Shown piece after piece: positions 25,671 through 34,373 of a stretch of 64,000 nt of DNA (positions are counted from its first letter, which is position 1; the number at the start of each line of letters is the position of its first letter). The DNA lies in assembly GCF_028288465.1 (NCBI RefSeq), contig NZ_JAQBNR010000033.1, forward strand, positions 1-64,000, given 5' to 3'. The notes under the pieces were generated by a model. It searched no databases and was not told where the DNA came from. It saw only the letters and a list, made by a program, of their open reading frames with translations. Source of the DNA: Ferruginibacter sp. Its GTDB lineage: Bacteria; Bacteroidota; Bacteroidia; Chitinophagales; Chitinophagaceae. The translations under genes were made by a program, and so were the position numbers.

Positions 25671-25831
25671 TTGCGATGAGATAATATGTAATTTCACATG
25701 TACCACTTTTGTGGCTGCTAAATTAAGTAAATAATTGGAAACAAGGCCACCGATTTGAAATTTTTTAAGTATTTTCATGCTTTGTGGTAATTGCTGCCAG
25801 CTTTATTACTTTTTATTAATTTTTATTGAAT

Positions 25832-28411
25832 ATGGATCATCAGTCGTCGACAGGTTTGCAGCATTTTAAGAACTTGGTTGGAATAAAATTTCAATTGTAT
25901 AACAGTCTCTTTACTTCTCTTCCATTTCACCGGATTGAAAAAACAGGAATACTTCTATCGCTGTTACAAAATAACTGTGAAGAGGGGTATCGTAAAAAGC
26001 AAAGTCCGGTGGAAATAATTGAAGACTTTTTTAACAAACAAACCACCTACCGACAGCCGCAGGAGCGGCTGGACCTTTTATTCAGATTCATTCAGTATAT
26101 AGAAAGACAGGTCGTGTTATTTGATGCCCTGGAAGATGCGTCTTTTAAAGAAGTAAACGACATGGGGGGCGTTGGTACTTTAAAACACCTGGAAAGCGAA
26201 GTATTGCAAACCAATAAAGAAGAGGAACTGTCTGCCAAATTAAAAAACTTTGCAGTTCGGCTTGTGCTCACGGCACATCCCACACAGTTTTATCCGGGTT
26301 CTGTTTTAGGTATCATCAATGATTTATCTAAAGCATTGATGGCAAACAATGCGGCACAAATTAATATGTACCTGCAGCAGTTAGGTAAAACACCTTTCTT
26401 TAAAAAGCAAAAGCCAACCCCATACGATGAAGCTTTAAACCTGGTATGGTATCTTGAAAATGTTTTTTATGCTGCCACCGGCAGGATCATGTCTTTTTTA
26501 ACTTCCCAGTTTCCGAATGCAATAGATGCCAATCACCCGATTATAACGATGGGCTTTTGGCCCGGCGGCGACAGGGATGGCAATCCTTTCGTAACTGCCT
26601 CTACTACTTTAAAAGTGGCCGATGCATTAAGGGGAAGCATTATCAAATCTTACTACCTGGAAATAAGAAGGATCAAACGCCGCTTAACTTTTGAGGGCGT
26701 AGACACCATTCTGGCAGATCTTGAAACGGAGATGTACAACAACATTTTTATCCCCGGTCAGCGGACTGCAATCAATAAAAATAAAATACTTGACGAACTG
26801 CATAAAATCCGGGAAATATTGATTTACAAACACAATGGATTGTTTCTTTACCTGATAGATAATTTTATCAATAAAGTAAATGTGTTCGGTTTGCATTTTG
26901 CTTCGCTGGATGTGCGCCAGGAAAGTTCGGTTCATAATAAAGTACTGGAAGCTATCTCAAAAAAATCAGGCTACCTGCCGGACAATTACGCCAGCTTATC
27001 TGATGAAGAAAAAATTGATTTCCTTACTTACATTGAGGTACCGTTAAAAGAAGAAAAGTTTGACGATCCTTTGGTTGCAGATACGATTGCCACCATTAAA
27101 GCCATTAAAAACATACAGGATTTTAATGGAGAAGCTGGTTGTAACAGGTATATCATCAGCCAATGTTCAAGCGCATTGAATGTGCTGGAAGTATATGCTT
27201 TATTCTTATTATGCGGTTGGGAAAAAGAAGCTCTAAGCATCGACATTATACCTTTATTTGAAACGGTAGAAGATTTACAGAATGCACCGGACGTAATGCA
27301 GCAATTGTATTCGAACAAAGTTTATGCAACGCATCTCGAAAATAGAAGTAAAAGGCAAACCATTATGCTCGGCTTTTCTGACGGAACCAAGGATGGTGGT
27401 TACCTGATGGCAAACTGGGGCATTTATAAAGCGAAGGAAAACCTGACCACGGTTTCAAAACAACACGAGGTAGAAGTACTCTTCTTTGACGGCCGCGGTG
27501 GACCACCGTCAAGAGGTGGGGGTAAGACGCATAAATTTTATGCGTCCATGGGCCAGAATATTTCCAACAAAGAAATTCAATTGACAGTGCAGGGGCAAAC
27601 GGTTAGTTCCAGCTTTGGAACTGTGGAAAGCGCCCAATTTAATATTGAACAATTACTGCATGCCGGTATAACAAATGAATTGTTTAATAACCGTCATGTG
27701 CTGATGAATAAGGAGGAAGAAAATTTGCTGCAACACCTGGCTGAAGTTAGTTTTACAAAATACACCGCATTAAAAAGTCATCCCCGCTTTACCGATTATT
27801 TATCACAGGTAAGTCCGCTGAAATTTTACAGCGAAACCAATATCGGCAGCCGGCCAGCCAAGCGTACCGGAGGTAGCAAACTTTCTTTAAAAGACCTGCG
27901 GGCTATCCCGTACGTGGGAGCCTGGGCTCAGTTAAAACAAAACGTTACCGGGTACTTCGGCGTTGGCAGTGCTTTGAAAGAACTGGACCAGCAGGGAAAA
28001 TTCGATGAGTTAAAAGTACTCTATGATAAGTCGCTCTTTTTTAAAACTTTGCTGGATAATTGTGAAATGGCAATGAAGAAATGCTTTTTCCCGCTCACCG
28101 AATTTTTATCAGCAGATCCAAAATACAGTGAAATCTGGACAGTGATTTATGATGAATTTAATTTAACCAGGCAATACATTTTAAAGATATCCGGCAAAAA
28201 AGAATTGATGAGCGATTACCCAGTTGATCAGTTGTCTATTGCAATGCGGGAAAGAATTGTACTGCCTCTATTAACGATACAACAGTTTGCTATCATGAAC
28301 ATACGGGAGATTGAGGACAACCTCATTAATTCTCCACTTAAAGAAACCTACGAAAAATTGATTATGCGTTCTTCTTTTGGTATTATCAACGCAGGCAGAA
28401 ACTCAGCTTAA
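25832..28411 (+). CDS. ppc: Phosphoenolpyruvate carboxylase, Bacteroidota-type variant
   Basis: The roughly 859-residue enzyme carboxylates PEP to oxaloacetate, feeding the aspartate family. I start at the ATG of MDHQSSTGLQ; a TTG two codons earlier is possible. The core motifs VLTAHPTQFYPGSVL (residues 145-160; the catalytic His is kept), FWPGGDRDGNPFVT and the C-terminal GIINAGRNS support it. Two positions differ from the classical enzyme: TAHPTE-x-x-RR is TAHPTQFYPGS, and FHGRGG is FFDGRGGPPSRGGGK. It is divergent from the thr leader, suggesting a shared regulatory region for the aspartate-family supply. It has no signal peptide. Confidence 0.92.
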   Translation: MDHQSSTGLQHFKNLVGIKFQLYNSLFTSLPFHRIEKTGILLSLLQNNCEEGYRKKQSPVEIIEDFFNKQTTYRQPQERLDLLFRFIQYIERQVVLFDALEDASFKEVNDMGGVGTLKHLESEVLQTNKEEELSAKLKNFAVRLVLTAHPTQFYPGSVLGIINDLSKALMANNAAQINMYLQQLGKTPFFKKQKPTPYDEALNLVWYLENVFYAATGRIMSFLTSQFPNAIDANHPIITMGFWPGGDRDGNPFVTASTTLKVADALRGSIIKSYYLEIRRIKRRLTFEGVDTILADLETEMYNNIFIPGQRTAINKNKILDELHKIREILIYKHNGLFLYLIDNFINKVNVFGLHFASLDVRQESSVHNKVLEAISKKSGYLPDNYASLSDEEKIDFLTYIEVPLKEEKFDDPLVADTIATIKAIKNIQDFNGEAGCNRYIISQCSSALNVLEVYALFLLCGWEKEALSIDIIPLFETVEDLQNAPDVMQQLYSNKVYATHLENRSKRQTIMLGFSDGTKDGGYLMANWGIYKAKENLTTVSKQHEVEVLFFDGRGGPPSRGGGKTHKFYASMGQNISNKEIQLTVQGQTVSSSFGTVESAQFNIEQLLHAGITNELFNNRHVLMNKEEENLLQHLAEVSFTKYTALKSHPRFTDYLSQVSPLKFYSETNIGSRPAKRTGGSKLSLKDLRAIPYVGAWAQLKQNVTGYFGVGSALKELDQQGKFDELKVLYDKSLFFKTLLDNCEMAMKKCFFPLTEFLSADPKYSEIWTVIYDEFNLTRQYILKISGKKELMSDYPVDQLSIAMRERIVLPLLTIQQFAIMNIREIEDNLINSPLKETYEKLIMRSSFGIINAGRNSA

Positions 28412-29061
28412 ATGAATTGCTGTTCAAGACAGGCAATTACTTTTTTGTTGCTGAAAAAGGTGTTTATCACCCCAAAAGTTACGCTTACAAATATAGATAA
28501 ACCAGCGCTGGTCAAAATCGCGATGTTAACAATATCTTTTTGGACTTCATCTTAGAAGCCGACAGCGTGAAAAACAAACATTGTAAAACCGATGCCTCGG
28601 AGCAAACAATACCAGGGATATAGTTCCATTGAATGTTCCCGGGTAATTTTGTTTTATTCAAGTTTACCATTAAGCAGCTCATTAAAAATATGTCCGATGG
28701 CTTACCTAAAAGTAATCCCGCCTTAATACGGTTGCTACAGAACTGCTTAAGAAGATATTGGCCTTTCATTGATTCCCGTTTAATTTCAGTTCCGGCCATC
28801 AGAAAAAATTTCAATCGGGAAATTATTAATCCAATCCAGATAACTTACAGGAAGATGGGAATTTTCAGGAAAAGCAAACCCATTTTTCAACACTTGGCGT
28901 GATTAGCCACAACCCGGCAAATGGCCGAATCAATAAAAACTATAACAAACCGGCAATTCAGCTATCATCAATAAAATAGCGTATTGGTTGAATAACCGAT
29001 TGACTATTATTTTCCTCTTGTTCTGTATTTAACTTAAACGAATCACAACATAAAATAAAAG
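28412..29061. other. 650-bp intergenic region without a supported gene
   Basis: Overlapping short ORFs on both strands (for example 28512-28814 minus and 28633-28902 plus) lack conserved motifs. The AT-rich composition and broken frames suggest decayed or non-coding sequence. I see no terminator close behind ppc. Confidence 0.4.
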
Positions 29062-29087
29062 TAGGCTATCTCTTTCGAGACAGCCTA
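29062..29087 (-). terminator. Intrinsic terminator after the small membrane protein gene
   Basis: TAGGCT-A-TCTC-loop-GAGA-C-AGCCTA forms a long stem with one mismatch; the minus strand continues with a T-rich tail (CTTTTATTTTA). It lies 24 bp past the stop of the 64-codon gene. Confidence 0.7.
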
Positions 29088-29110
29088 TCGCATTCTTTAT
29101 AACAATTTTT

Positions 29111-29305
29111 TTAATGAGCTGTATGCTGGCTCTTTTTAAAAGCAGGAGCAACTATAAAGGCTACCAGCAGTAAAAAATATCCAACAGCAGCAGCTCCGCT
29201 TACTCCCGGTTCAGAAATGGCAACAGGTCCTTCGGCCATCGTTGAAATTTGAAAACCTATAATAATTGCTAATGTCAATAATCCTTTTTGAATTAAACTT
29301 TTCAT
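29111..29305 (-). CDS. Small membrane protein with signal peptide
   Basis: A 64-residue ORF: MKSLIQKGLLTLAIIIGFQISTMAEG is a signal peptide ending in MAEG, then a Gly/Ala segment, and a second hydrophobic helix GYFLLLVAFIVAPAF followed by KKSQHTAH. The layout suggests a small exported protein with one membrane helix. It has its own downstream terminator, and it is the nearest minus-strand gene after the amt transcript, beyond a strong terminator, so it is a separate unit. No family is recognised. An ammonium-related role is only suggested by position. Confidence 0.6.
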   Translation of the reverse strand: MKSLIQKGLLTLAIIIGFQISTMAEGPVAISEPGVSGAAAVGYFLLLVAFIVAPAFKKSQHTAH

Positions 29306-29611
29306 TGTATTTTTTTTAAGTTGTTATTTTAATTTATTAGACAAAATAACGACGTAAATAAATACAAAATTGCAGTACGGGCGGGCGTTACAGCAAGTAC
29401 AGCCGAATTTCATTTTTATTAAATATCAAAAATAATCTAGAGAATGATCATATCTGAGCCTGCAAAAGAAAAAAAAAACTTTATGAAAACAAGAAGAGAA
29501 AAAATAAATCCAAATTGCCACCTCTATAACCTTCAAGTTAACCAGCTATTAAAATAAAACGGATTAGATAATTTGAGAATAAGAATTTATTTTAACAATT
29601 AATTAACAAAA
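29306..29611. other. 306-bp AT-rich gap, no gene seen
   Basis: Only very short ORFs, such as a 24-codon one starting MKTRREKINPNC, which I do not support. Presumably holds the promoter of the small membrane protein gene. Confidence 0.35.
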
Positions 29612-29650
29612 CCAAAAAGCCATGTTGATCAGATCAACACGGCTTTTTGG
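29612..29650 (-). terminator. Strong intrinsic terminator of the porin-amt unit
   Basis: CCAAAAAGCC-ATGTTGATC-A-GATCAACAC-GGCTTTTTGG is nearly a perfect palindrome with one mismatch pair; T-run on either strand. It sits 19 bp beyond the amt stop. Confidence 0.85.
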
Positions 29651-29669
29651 GTGTAATAACGAGTGAGAT

Positions 29670-31178
29670 CTATTCAGAATAGGCTGCAGTTCCATGTTCA
29701 AAAACATCTAGCCCTCCAGGATTTGTTTCAGCTTCAGCTTCTACACGCAGTCTCCATGGATTAGGTAATTTATTGATTACCCACATTAATATAAATGCTA
29801 CCACAAATGTTGCTGCTACAATAGTGAGATTGCCAACCATTTGTTTTACAAACAAGTCTTTACCGCCGCCGTAAAACAATCCCTTTAAAGGAGCTGAGTT
29901 ATCGGCTCCGGTTGGACCGGTTACACCATACTTGCCACATGCAAACAAGCCCAATGACCATGTACCCCAGATACCAGCTGCGCCATGAACAGGTACCGCA
30001 CCAATAGGATCATCTATTCTCAGGTATTCCAGCAATCCGGTAACAAGGTAAACAACTAATCCAGCTACCGCACCGATAATAACAGCACCTGTAGGTGAAA
30101 CCCAATAACAAGGACAAGTGATGGCAACCAGGCCTGCTAAAACACCGTTCACGGTAAAAGGTAAATCAAATTTTCCTTTCGTTCCGCCAAACCATAATGC
30201 CAGGTACATTGCAACCATTCCTCCGGAACAGGCTGCAAGCGTTGTATTGGTGGCAACACGTCCTATACCCTGCATATCAACTGCAGAGAGCGTACTTCCC
30301 GGGTTGAAACCATACCACCCGAACCAAAGAATAAAGGCACCGACTGCCCCTAATGTGAGGTTGTGAGCTGGTGGCATGCCGCCGCCGTCACGTTTAAATA
30401 CCCGGCCAATGCGTGGACCTAATACTATTGCACCAGCCAAAGAGGCAACGCCACCGATAGTATGTACAACTGTTGAACCGGCAAAATCCCAGAAACCATA
30501 AGTTGCAAGGAAACCGCCCGGCCCCCATGCCCAGTGACCGATGATAGGGTAGATAAATCCGGTTATTCCTATTGAATATAAAATATCGCCACGGAAACTC
30601 GTGCGACCGATCATTGCACCAGAAACAATTGTTGAACAAGTATCAGCAAATGCATATTGAAAAATCCAGTGCGCAATCACGGGAATGCCTGTAGTAAGAT
30701 AGGTTTCCGGTGCACCTTGTAAAAAGAACCAGTGGTAACCAATATAGGAGTTTCCTTCACTAAACATAAAAGCATACCCAATTGCCCAAAAAAGCAACCC
30801 GCATAAACAGGTATCAAAAAGGCATTCCATCAATACGTTTACAGTTTCAGTTTTTCTGGCAAACCCAGCCTCAAGCATTACAAAACCTGCCTGCATACCA
30901 AAAACCAAAAAAGCTGCAACCAACGTCCATATTGTATTGGCGGTATTTATCAAAACTGTTTCGTGCGGCGTATAAACCTCCTGTGCAATGGCCGTGGAAG
31001 CTATCATTGACGGTAACATTTTCATTGCGGTAACCACAAGAAAAACGCCGAGCACTTTTGCAAAAACGATGGTAAACCACATTTTCCATTTTTCTGCTTT
31101 TGTTAGTGGTATAGCAGTTGTGGCGCCGGATTTCCGTTGACCCATTTGCCTGAGATTAGCTAAAGTTGCTGAGAACAT
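29670..31178 (-). CDS. amt: Ammonium transporter (Amt family)
   Basis: The 502-residue Amt has about eleven membrane helices, preceded by an unusual N-terminal part of about 70 residues that includes an extra hydrophobic segment (about 34-50) ending ASTAIAQE, perhaps a long signal peptide. Family signatures: NTIWTLVAAFLVFGMQAGFVMLEAGF at the start of the core; DFAGSTVVHTIGGVASLAG and PVHGAAGIWGTWSLG, which contain the twin pore histidines; and WFGWYGFNPGSTL. It conducts ammonium/ammonia across the inner membrane. It is 43 bp after the outer-membrane barrel gene and followed by a strong terminator, so the two form a unit. Confidence 0.95.
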   Translation of the reverse strand: MFSATLANLRQMGQRKSGATTAIPLTKAEKWKMWFTIVFAKVLGVFLVVTAMKMLPSMIASTAIAQEVYTPHETVLINTANTIWTLVAAFLVFGMQAGFVMLEAGFARKTETVNVLMECLFDTCLCGLLFWAIGYAFMFSEGNSYIGYHWFFLQGAPETYLTTGIPVIAHWIFQYAFADTCSTIVSGAMIGRTSFRGDILYSIGITGFIYPIIGHWAWGPGGFLATYGFWDFAGSTVVHTIGGVASLAGAIVLGPRIGRVFKRDGGGMPPAHNLTLGAVGAFILWFGWYGFNPGSTLSAVDMQGIGRVATNTTLAACSGGMVAMYLALWFGGTKGKFDLPFTVNGVLAGLVAITCPCYWVSPTGAVIIGAVAGLVVYLVTGLLEYLRIDDPIGAVPVHGAAGIWGTWSLGLFACGKYGVTGPTGADNSAPLKGLFYGGGKDLFVKQMVGNLTIVAATFVVAFILMWVINKLPNPWRLRVEAEAETNPGGLDVFEHGTAAYSE

Positions 31179-31221
31179 GGTGGTAAGTTTAAGGTGATAA
31201 AATACTAGTACAAAAAATTAA

Positions 31222-32298
31222 TTAAAATTTGTAAACTGCTGCAAGCAATGCGGTGGCGGTTGATTTAGAACCGGTGCCATCATTTTTTGAATAAATTTCG
31301 CTTTGAGCAGCTTCAAATCTTAATTCAGGAATAAGGGTAAAAGGACCAACTTTATAATCTAAGGACAGAGTGCTTGCATAAATGCTTTTCGTGCCATAAT
31401 AAACTACTTTACTATCGCTGATCAATTCATTTCTCCAGGTAAGGCCAACTGTTGGCGAAGGATCCACATTCAGATACAAAGCAAGGCCTTTCCAGCTGCC
31501 GCTTGGATTGGTAGAACCTTCAATTTGTTTGCGATCCTGCATGGTTGCGTTAAACCCAATGCCGAATTTATCGGTTACTGTTGCGTTAACAACAAGATCA
31601 AGCTGACTTAAACTTTTTAAAGCCAGTGGATTTGAGCCTTCATGGGCTCCAAAAAATCCGGCATAATTCAGATACGCTTTTAATTTGCCATCTTTAGAGC
31701 CTCCGCTAACCTGTGCGAGTAGCGTTTTTGTGCTTGTAGTAGAAGTTGTCTGATCAATGAAGTTAGCAACACCCAGCATAAATCCAACTGGGCCTGCCGT
31801 AACATCCATCTTTACACCTGTATGAGAAAATGGACCGTTAGTGAACATATAGGACATGCTGTAGTTCCTGTTTAAAGGAGCATCCATCACTTCATAACCA
31901 ACGTGGGTTGCAAATTTTCCTGCAGTTAATTTTACATTACTGGATAATGCATAAGTAAGGTATAATTGCTTTACCATTGCAAGGCTGGATTTTGCGGCAG
32001 ACTCATAATAAGAGAACTCTTCGGCTCTTGTGCCAAATCCCAAATCAGCAGTCGCGGTAACTTTACCGGATAAAGCCGTAGCGTCGGCCTTGATTGTAGC
32101 CATGCCTAAAGCAAATGAACTTTGCGAATTTGTAAAGCTTGTTTTGTTGTTACTATTACCGGCAGCATTCGAAAAGTTATAACGGTAATAACCATCAACA
32201 GATCCGGAAATGGCAAGAGATTTGGTAGAATCCTGCGCATGAAGAGTTTGCATGGCACACAAAGCGATGATTGCAGTTCCAAAAATTTTTTTAATCAT
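31222..32298 (-). CDS. Outer-membrane beta-barrel protein (porin-like)
   Basis: The 358-residue product has a signal peptide (MIKKIFGTAIIALCAMQTLHAQ) and a mature part made of alternating amphipathic strands such as LNYAGFFGAHEG, GLALYLNVDPSPTVGLTW and FTLIPELRFEAAQSEIY, ending in Phe (ALLAAVYKF), typical of outer-membrane barrels assembled by BAM. A C-terminal Phe and strong strand periodicity support this. It is immediately upstream of amt, suggesting a pore or channel that feeds nitrogen compounds to the inner-membrane transporter; this role is inferred from context. Confidence 0.83.
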   Translation of the reverse strand: MIKKIFGTAIIALCAMQTLHAQDSTKSLAISGSVDGYYRYNFSNAAGNSNNKTSFTNSQSSFALGMATIKADATALSGKVTATADLGFGTRAEEFSYYESAAKSSLAMVKQLYLTYALSSNVKLTAGKFATHVGYEVMDAPLNRNYSMSYMFTNGPFSHTGVKMDVTAGPVGFMLGVANFIDQTTSTTSTKTLLAQVSGGSKDGKLKAYLNYAGFFGAHEGSNPLALKSLSQLDLVVNATVTDKFGIGFNATMQDRKQIEGSTNPSGSWKGLALYLNVDPSPTVGLTWRNELISDSKVVYYGTKSIYASTLSLDYKVGPFTLIPELRFEAAQSEIYSKNDGTGSKSTATALLAAVYKF

Positions 32299-32666
32299 TG
32301 TTTTTAGTTTAGTAGTTGGTTAAAGAAAAGTGTTGAATCTCTTTTGGCAAAAGCAATTCCGTGTATCATAAGGGCAAAATCATATAAATTATGATTTAGT
32401 GTAATCTAAATCTCTTTCACAATAATACGCACAAAAAGTAAAAGTAACCCTAATAAAAAGACATATTTATAGTTAACATGTGTATAAACGGGTCGATTTA
32501 TTAGAAAATTTTGAAAGTAACGCTCAAAATTTATATAAAATGCAGTATTTACTGTCTTTTATTAAGATTATGAAATATAATATATATCATACAATAACTT
32601 CTGGTTAACAAAATGATTGGGCTGCATTTTTAGGTTGAAAAGACGGATGGCGGCGTTTGACAAAAA
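32299..32666. other. 368-bp AT-rich gap, regulatory region of the porin-amt unit
   Basis: No ORF supported. The region is very AT-rich and lies between the terminator of the upstream amt gene and the porin ATG; I cannot identify a consensus promoter or a sigma-54 site. Confidence 0.35.
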
Positions 32667-32694
32667 AAATCCGCGACATTACTGCCGCGGATTT
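32667..32694 (-). terminator. Intrinsic terminator of the second amt gene
   Basis: AAATCCGCG-loop-CGCGGATTT hairpin; on the minus strand it is followed by a run of T. It lies 25 bp past the amt stop. Confidence 0.75.
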
Positions 32695-32718
32695 AATAAT
32701 ATTTATGTCTCTGGAAAT

Positions 32719-34119
32719 TTAATGAACTGGTCTCTCTTCAATAATACCTTCAGACCTCACCAGTAAAGTACCCTGTACATAATTTTCACCATGCTGAGAT
32801 TCATCGAGGCCCGCAGATTCCTCATCTTCAGAGACACGCAATGGATTAACGAAATTGATAAATTTAAATATCAGCCACCCTACAATAAAGCTATAGCTGG
32901 CAACTATTACCATCCCTTTCAATTGTGTAAAAAACAAATCACCACCAAAAAATAATCCCTGGTGATTGGCCGTGGCATCTAAACCTACCCCGCTGTTAAC
33001 TGCATGAGAGGCAAAAACACCGGTCAACAACATGCCAACAATCCCACCTATGCCATGGCAGGGAAATACATCCAATGTATCATCCACTTTGGTCTTGGAA
33101 CGTAATGAAACAGCAAGGTTGGAAATGATGGCAGCAACAAAACCAATAAAGGCACTATGTGCAATACCTACAAAACCTGCTCCCGGAGTAATAGCTACCA
33201 AGCCTACAACAGCCCCAATACAAAACCCCTGCACAGATGGCTTCTTACCGCGTAATACATCAAAAAACATCCAGGACAAACCGGCTGTGGCAGCAGCTGT
33301 GTTGGTGGTTGCAAAAGCAGATACCGCCAATGTATTGGCAGCCAGCGCTGAACCGGCATTAAAACCAAACCAGCCAAACCACAGCAAACCGGTTCCGATC
33401 AATACATAGGGAACATTTGCAGGATGATTTTCAATATTGTCGATATGCGATTTTCTTCTTTTTAATACCAGTGCACCCGCCAGCGCTGCACAACCTGCCG
33501 TAATATGTACAACTGTACCACCAGCGAAATCAAGCACGCCCATTTTAAATAAAAATCCGTCAGGATGCCATGCCCAGTGACATACAGGAAAATAGATGAA
33601 TACACAAAACAACACAATAAATAAGGCATATGAAGTAAAGCGAACCCTTTCAGCCACTGCACCCACAACCAGTGCTGGGGTGATGATAGCAAACATTAAC
33701 TGAAATAAAGAGAACAAGGTTAGCGGAATGGTTGGACCACCTACCCACGGAGCACCGGACACAACGCCTTTATAAAATAAATGCGACATTGGATTTCCTA
33801 TAACACCTCCAATGGTAGTTCCGAAAGACATTCCGTAGCCAACTGTAATCCACAAAACAGTTACAATACCGGCTGCGACAAAACTCTTGATCATAGTACT
33901 CAATACATTTTTGCGGTTCACCATACCTCCATAAAAAAAGGCCAGACCCGGCGTCATCAAAAACACCAGAGCAGTCGATATCAAAACCCATGTGATATCT
34001 CCCGTTACATATTTGGAAGTATCTGCAAAGGCCTCAGCAGTAGGAAAGAAAAGACTTCCTACAGCTACTGCCGTAAGTGCAAAAAAAGGTAGCACTTCCC
34101 TTATTCCGATTTTTTTCAT
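32719..34119 (-). CDS. amt: Ammonium transporter (Amt family), second copy
   Basis: I start at the Met of MKKIGIREVLPFFALTAVAVG; the open frame runs 42 codons further upstream, but that part is low-complexity. The 466-residue product has a signal-like N-terminus and eleven helices, with ITWVLISTALVFLMTPGLAFFYGGMVNRKN at the core start, DFAGGTVVHITAGCAALAGAL and FPCHGIGGIVGML with the twin pore His, and GLLWFGWFGFNAGSAL. It clearly differs from the other Amt, so they are not a recent tandem duplicate. A TATTTTTG -7 element lies about 53 bp before the ATG. No PII (glnK) gene is next to it. Confidence 0.95.
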   Translation of the reverse strand: MKKIGIREVLPFFALTAVAVGSLFFPTAEAFADTSKYVTGDITWVLISTALVFLMTPGLAFFYGGMVNRKNVLSTMIKSFVAAGIVTVLWITVGYGMSFGTTIGGVIGNPMSHLFYKGVVSGAPWVGGPTIPLTLFSLFQLMFAIITPALVVGAVAERVRFTSYALFIVLFCVFIYFPVCHWAWHPDGFLFKMGVLDFAGGTVVHITAGCAALAGALVLKRRKSHIDNIENHPANVPYVLIGTGLLWFGWFGFNAGSALAANTLAVSAFATTNTAAATAGLSWMFFDVLRGKKPSVQGFCIGAVVGLVAITPGAGFVGIAHSAFIGFVAAIISNLAVSLRSKTKVDDTLDVFPCHGIGGIVGMLLTGVFASHAVNSGVGLDATANHQGLFFGGDLFFTQLKGMVIVASYSFIVGWLIFKFINFVNPLRVSEDEESAGLDESQHGENYVQGTLLVRSEGIIEERPVH

Positions 34120-34171
34120 AACGTTTAGTGGTTTTAGTATTAAAAAATAATATAATAATTTGATATCTAAA

Positions 34172-34198
34172 CAAAAATAGCAAAATTTTACAGACAAA
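34172..34198 (-). promoter_or_regulatory. Possible promoter of the second amt gene
   Basis: On the minus strand TTTG is followed after 15 bp by TATTTTTG, close to the Bacteroidota consensus though with short spacing. Confidence 0.4.
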
Positions 34199-34326
34199 CG
34201 TTCATCCGGATGAATAATTATTAACATTATACTAATAAAGTACATTTAATTTCAATTAACATCACATTAACTGACTATTCTATACAAAATATACAGATAT
34301 TTAATAATTATATACACTCTAAATAA

Positions 34327-34354
34327 AAAACTCCCTGTTTGCACAGAGAGTTTT
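34327..34354 (-). terminator. Terminator after gltD
   Basis: AAAACTC-C-CTGT-loop-ACAG-A-GAGTTTT with one internal mismatch, 19 bp past the gltD stop on the minus strand. Confidence 0.7.
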
Positions 34355-34373
34355 CATTAAAAGTTGAAAATTA

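Noticed and set aside
28512..28902. Overlapping ORFs on both strands after ppc
   Set aside because: They conflict with each other, lack motifs and show no coding bias that I can recognise.
32299..32666. Possible sigma-54 promoter before the porin-amt unit
   Set aside because: TGGCA-like sequence exists but lacks the TTGC element at the required distance on the right strand.
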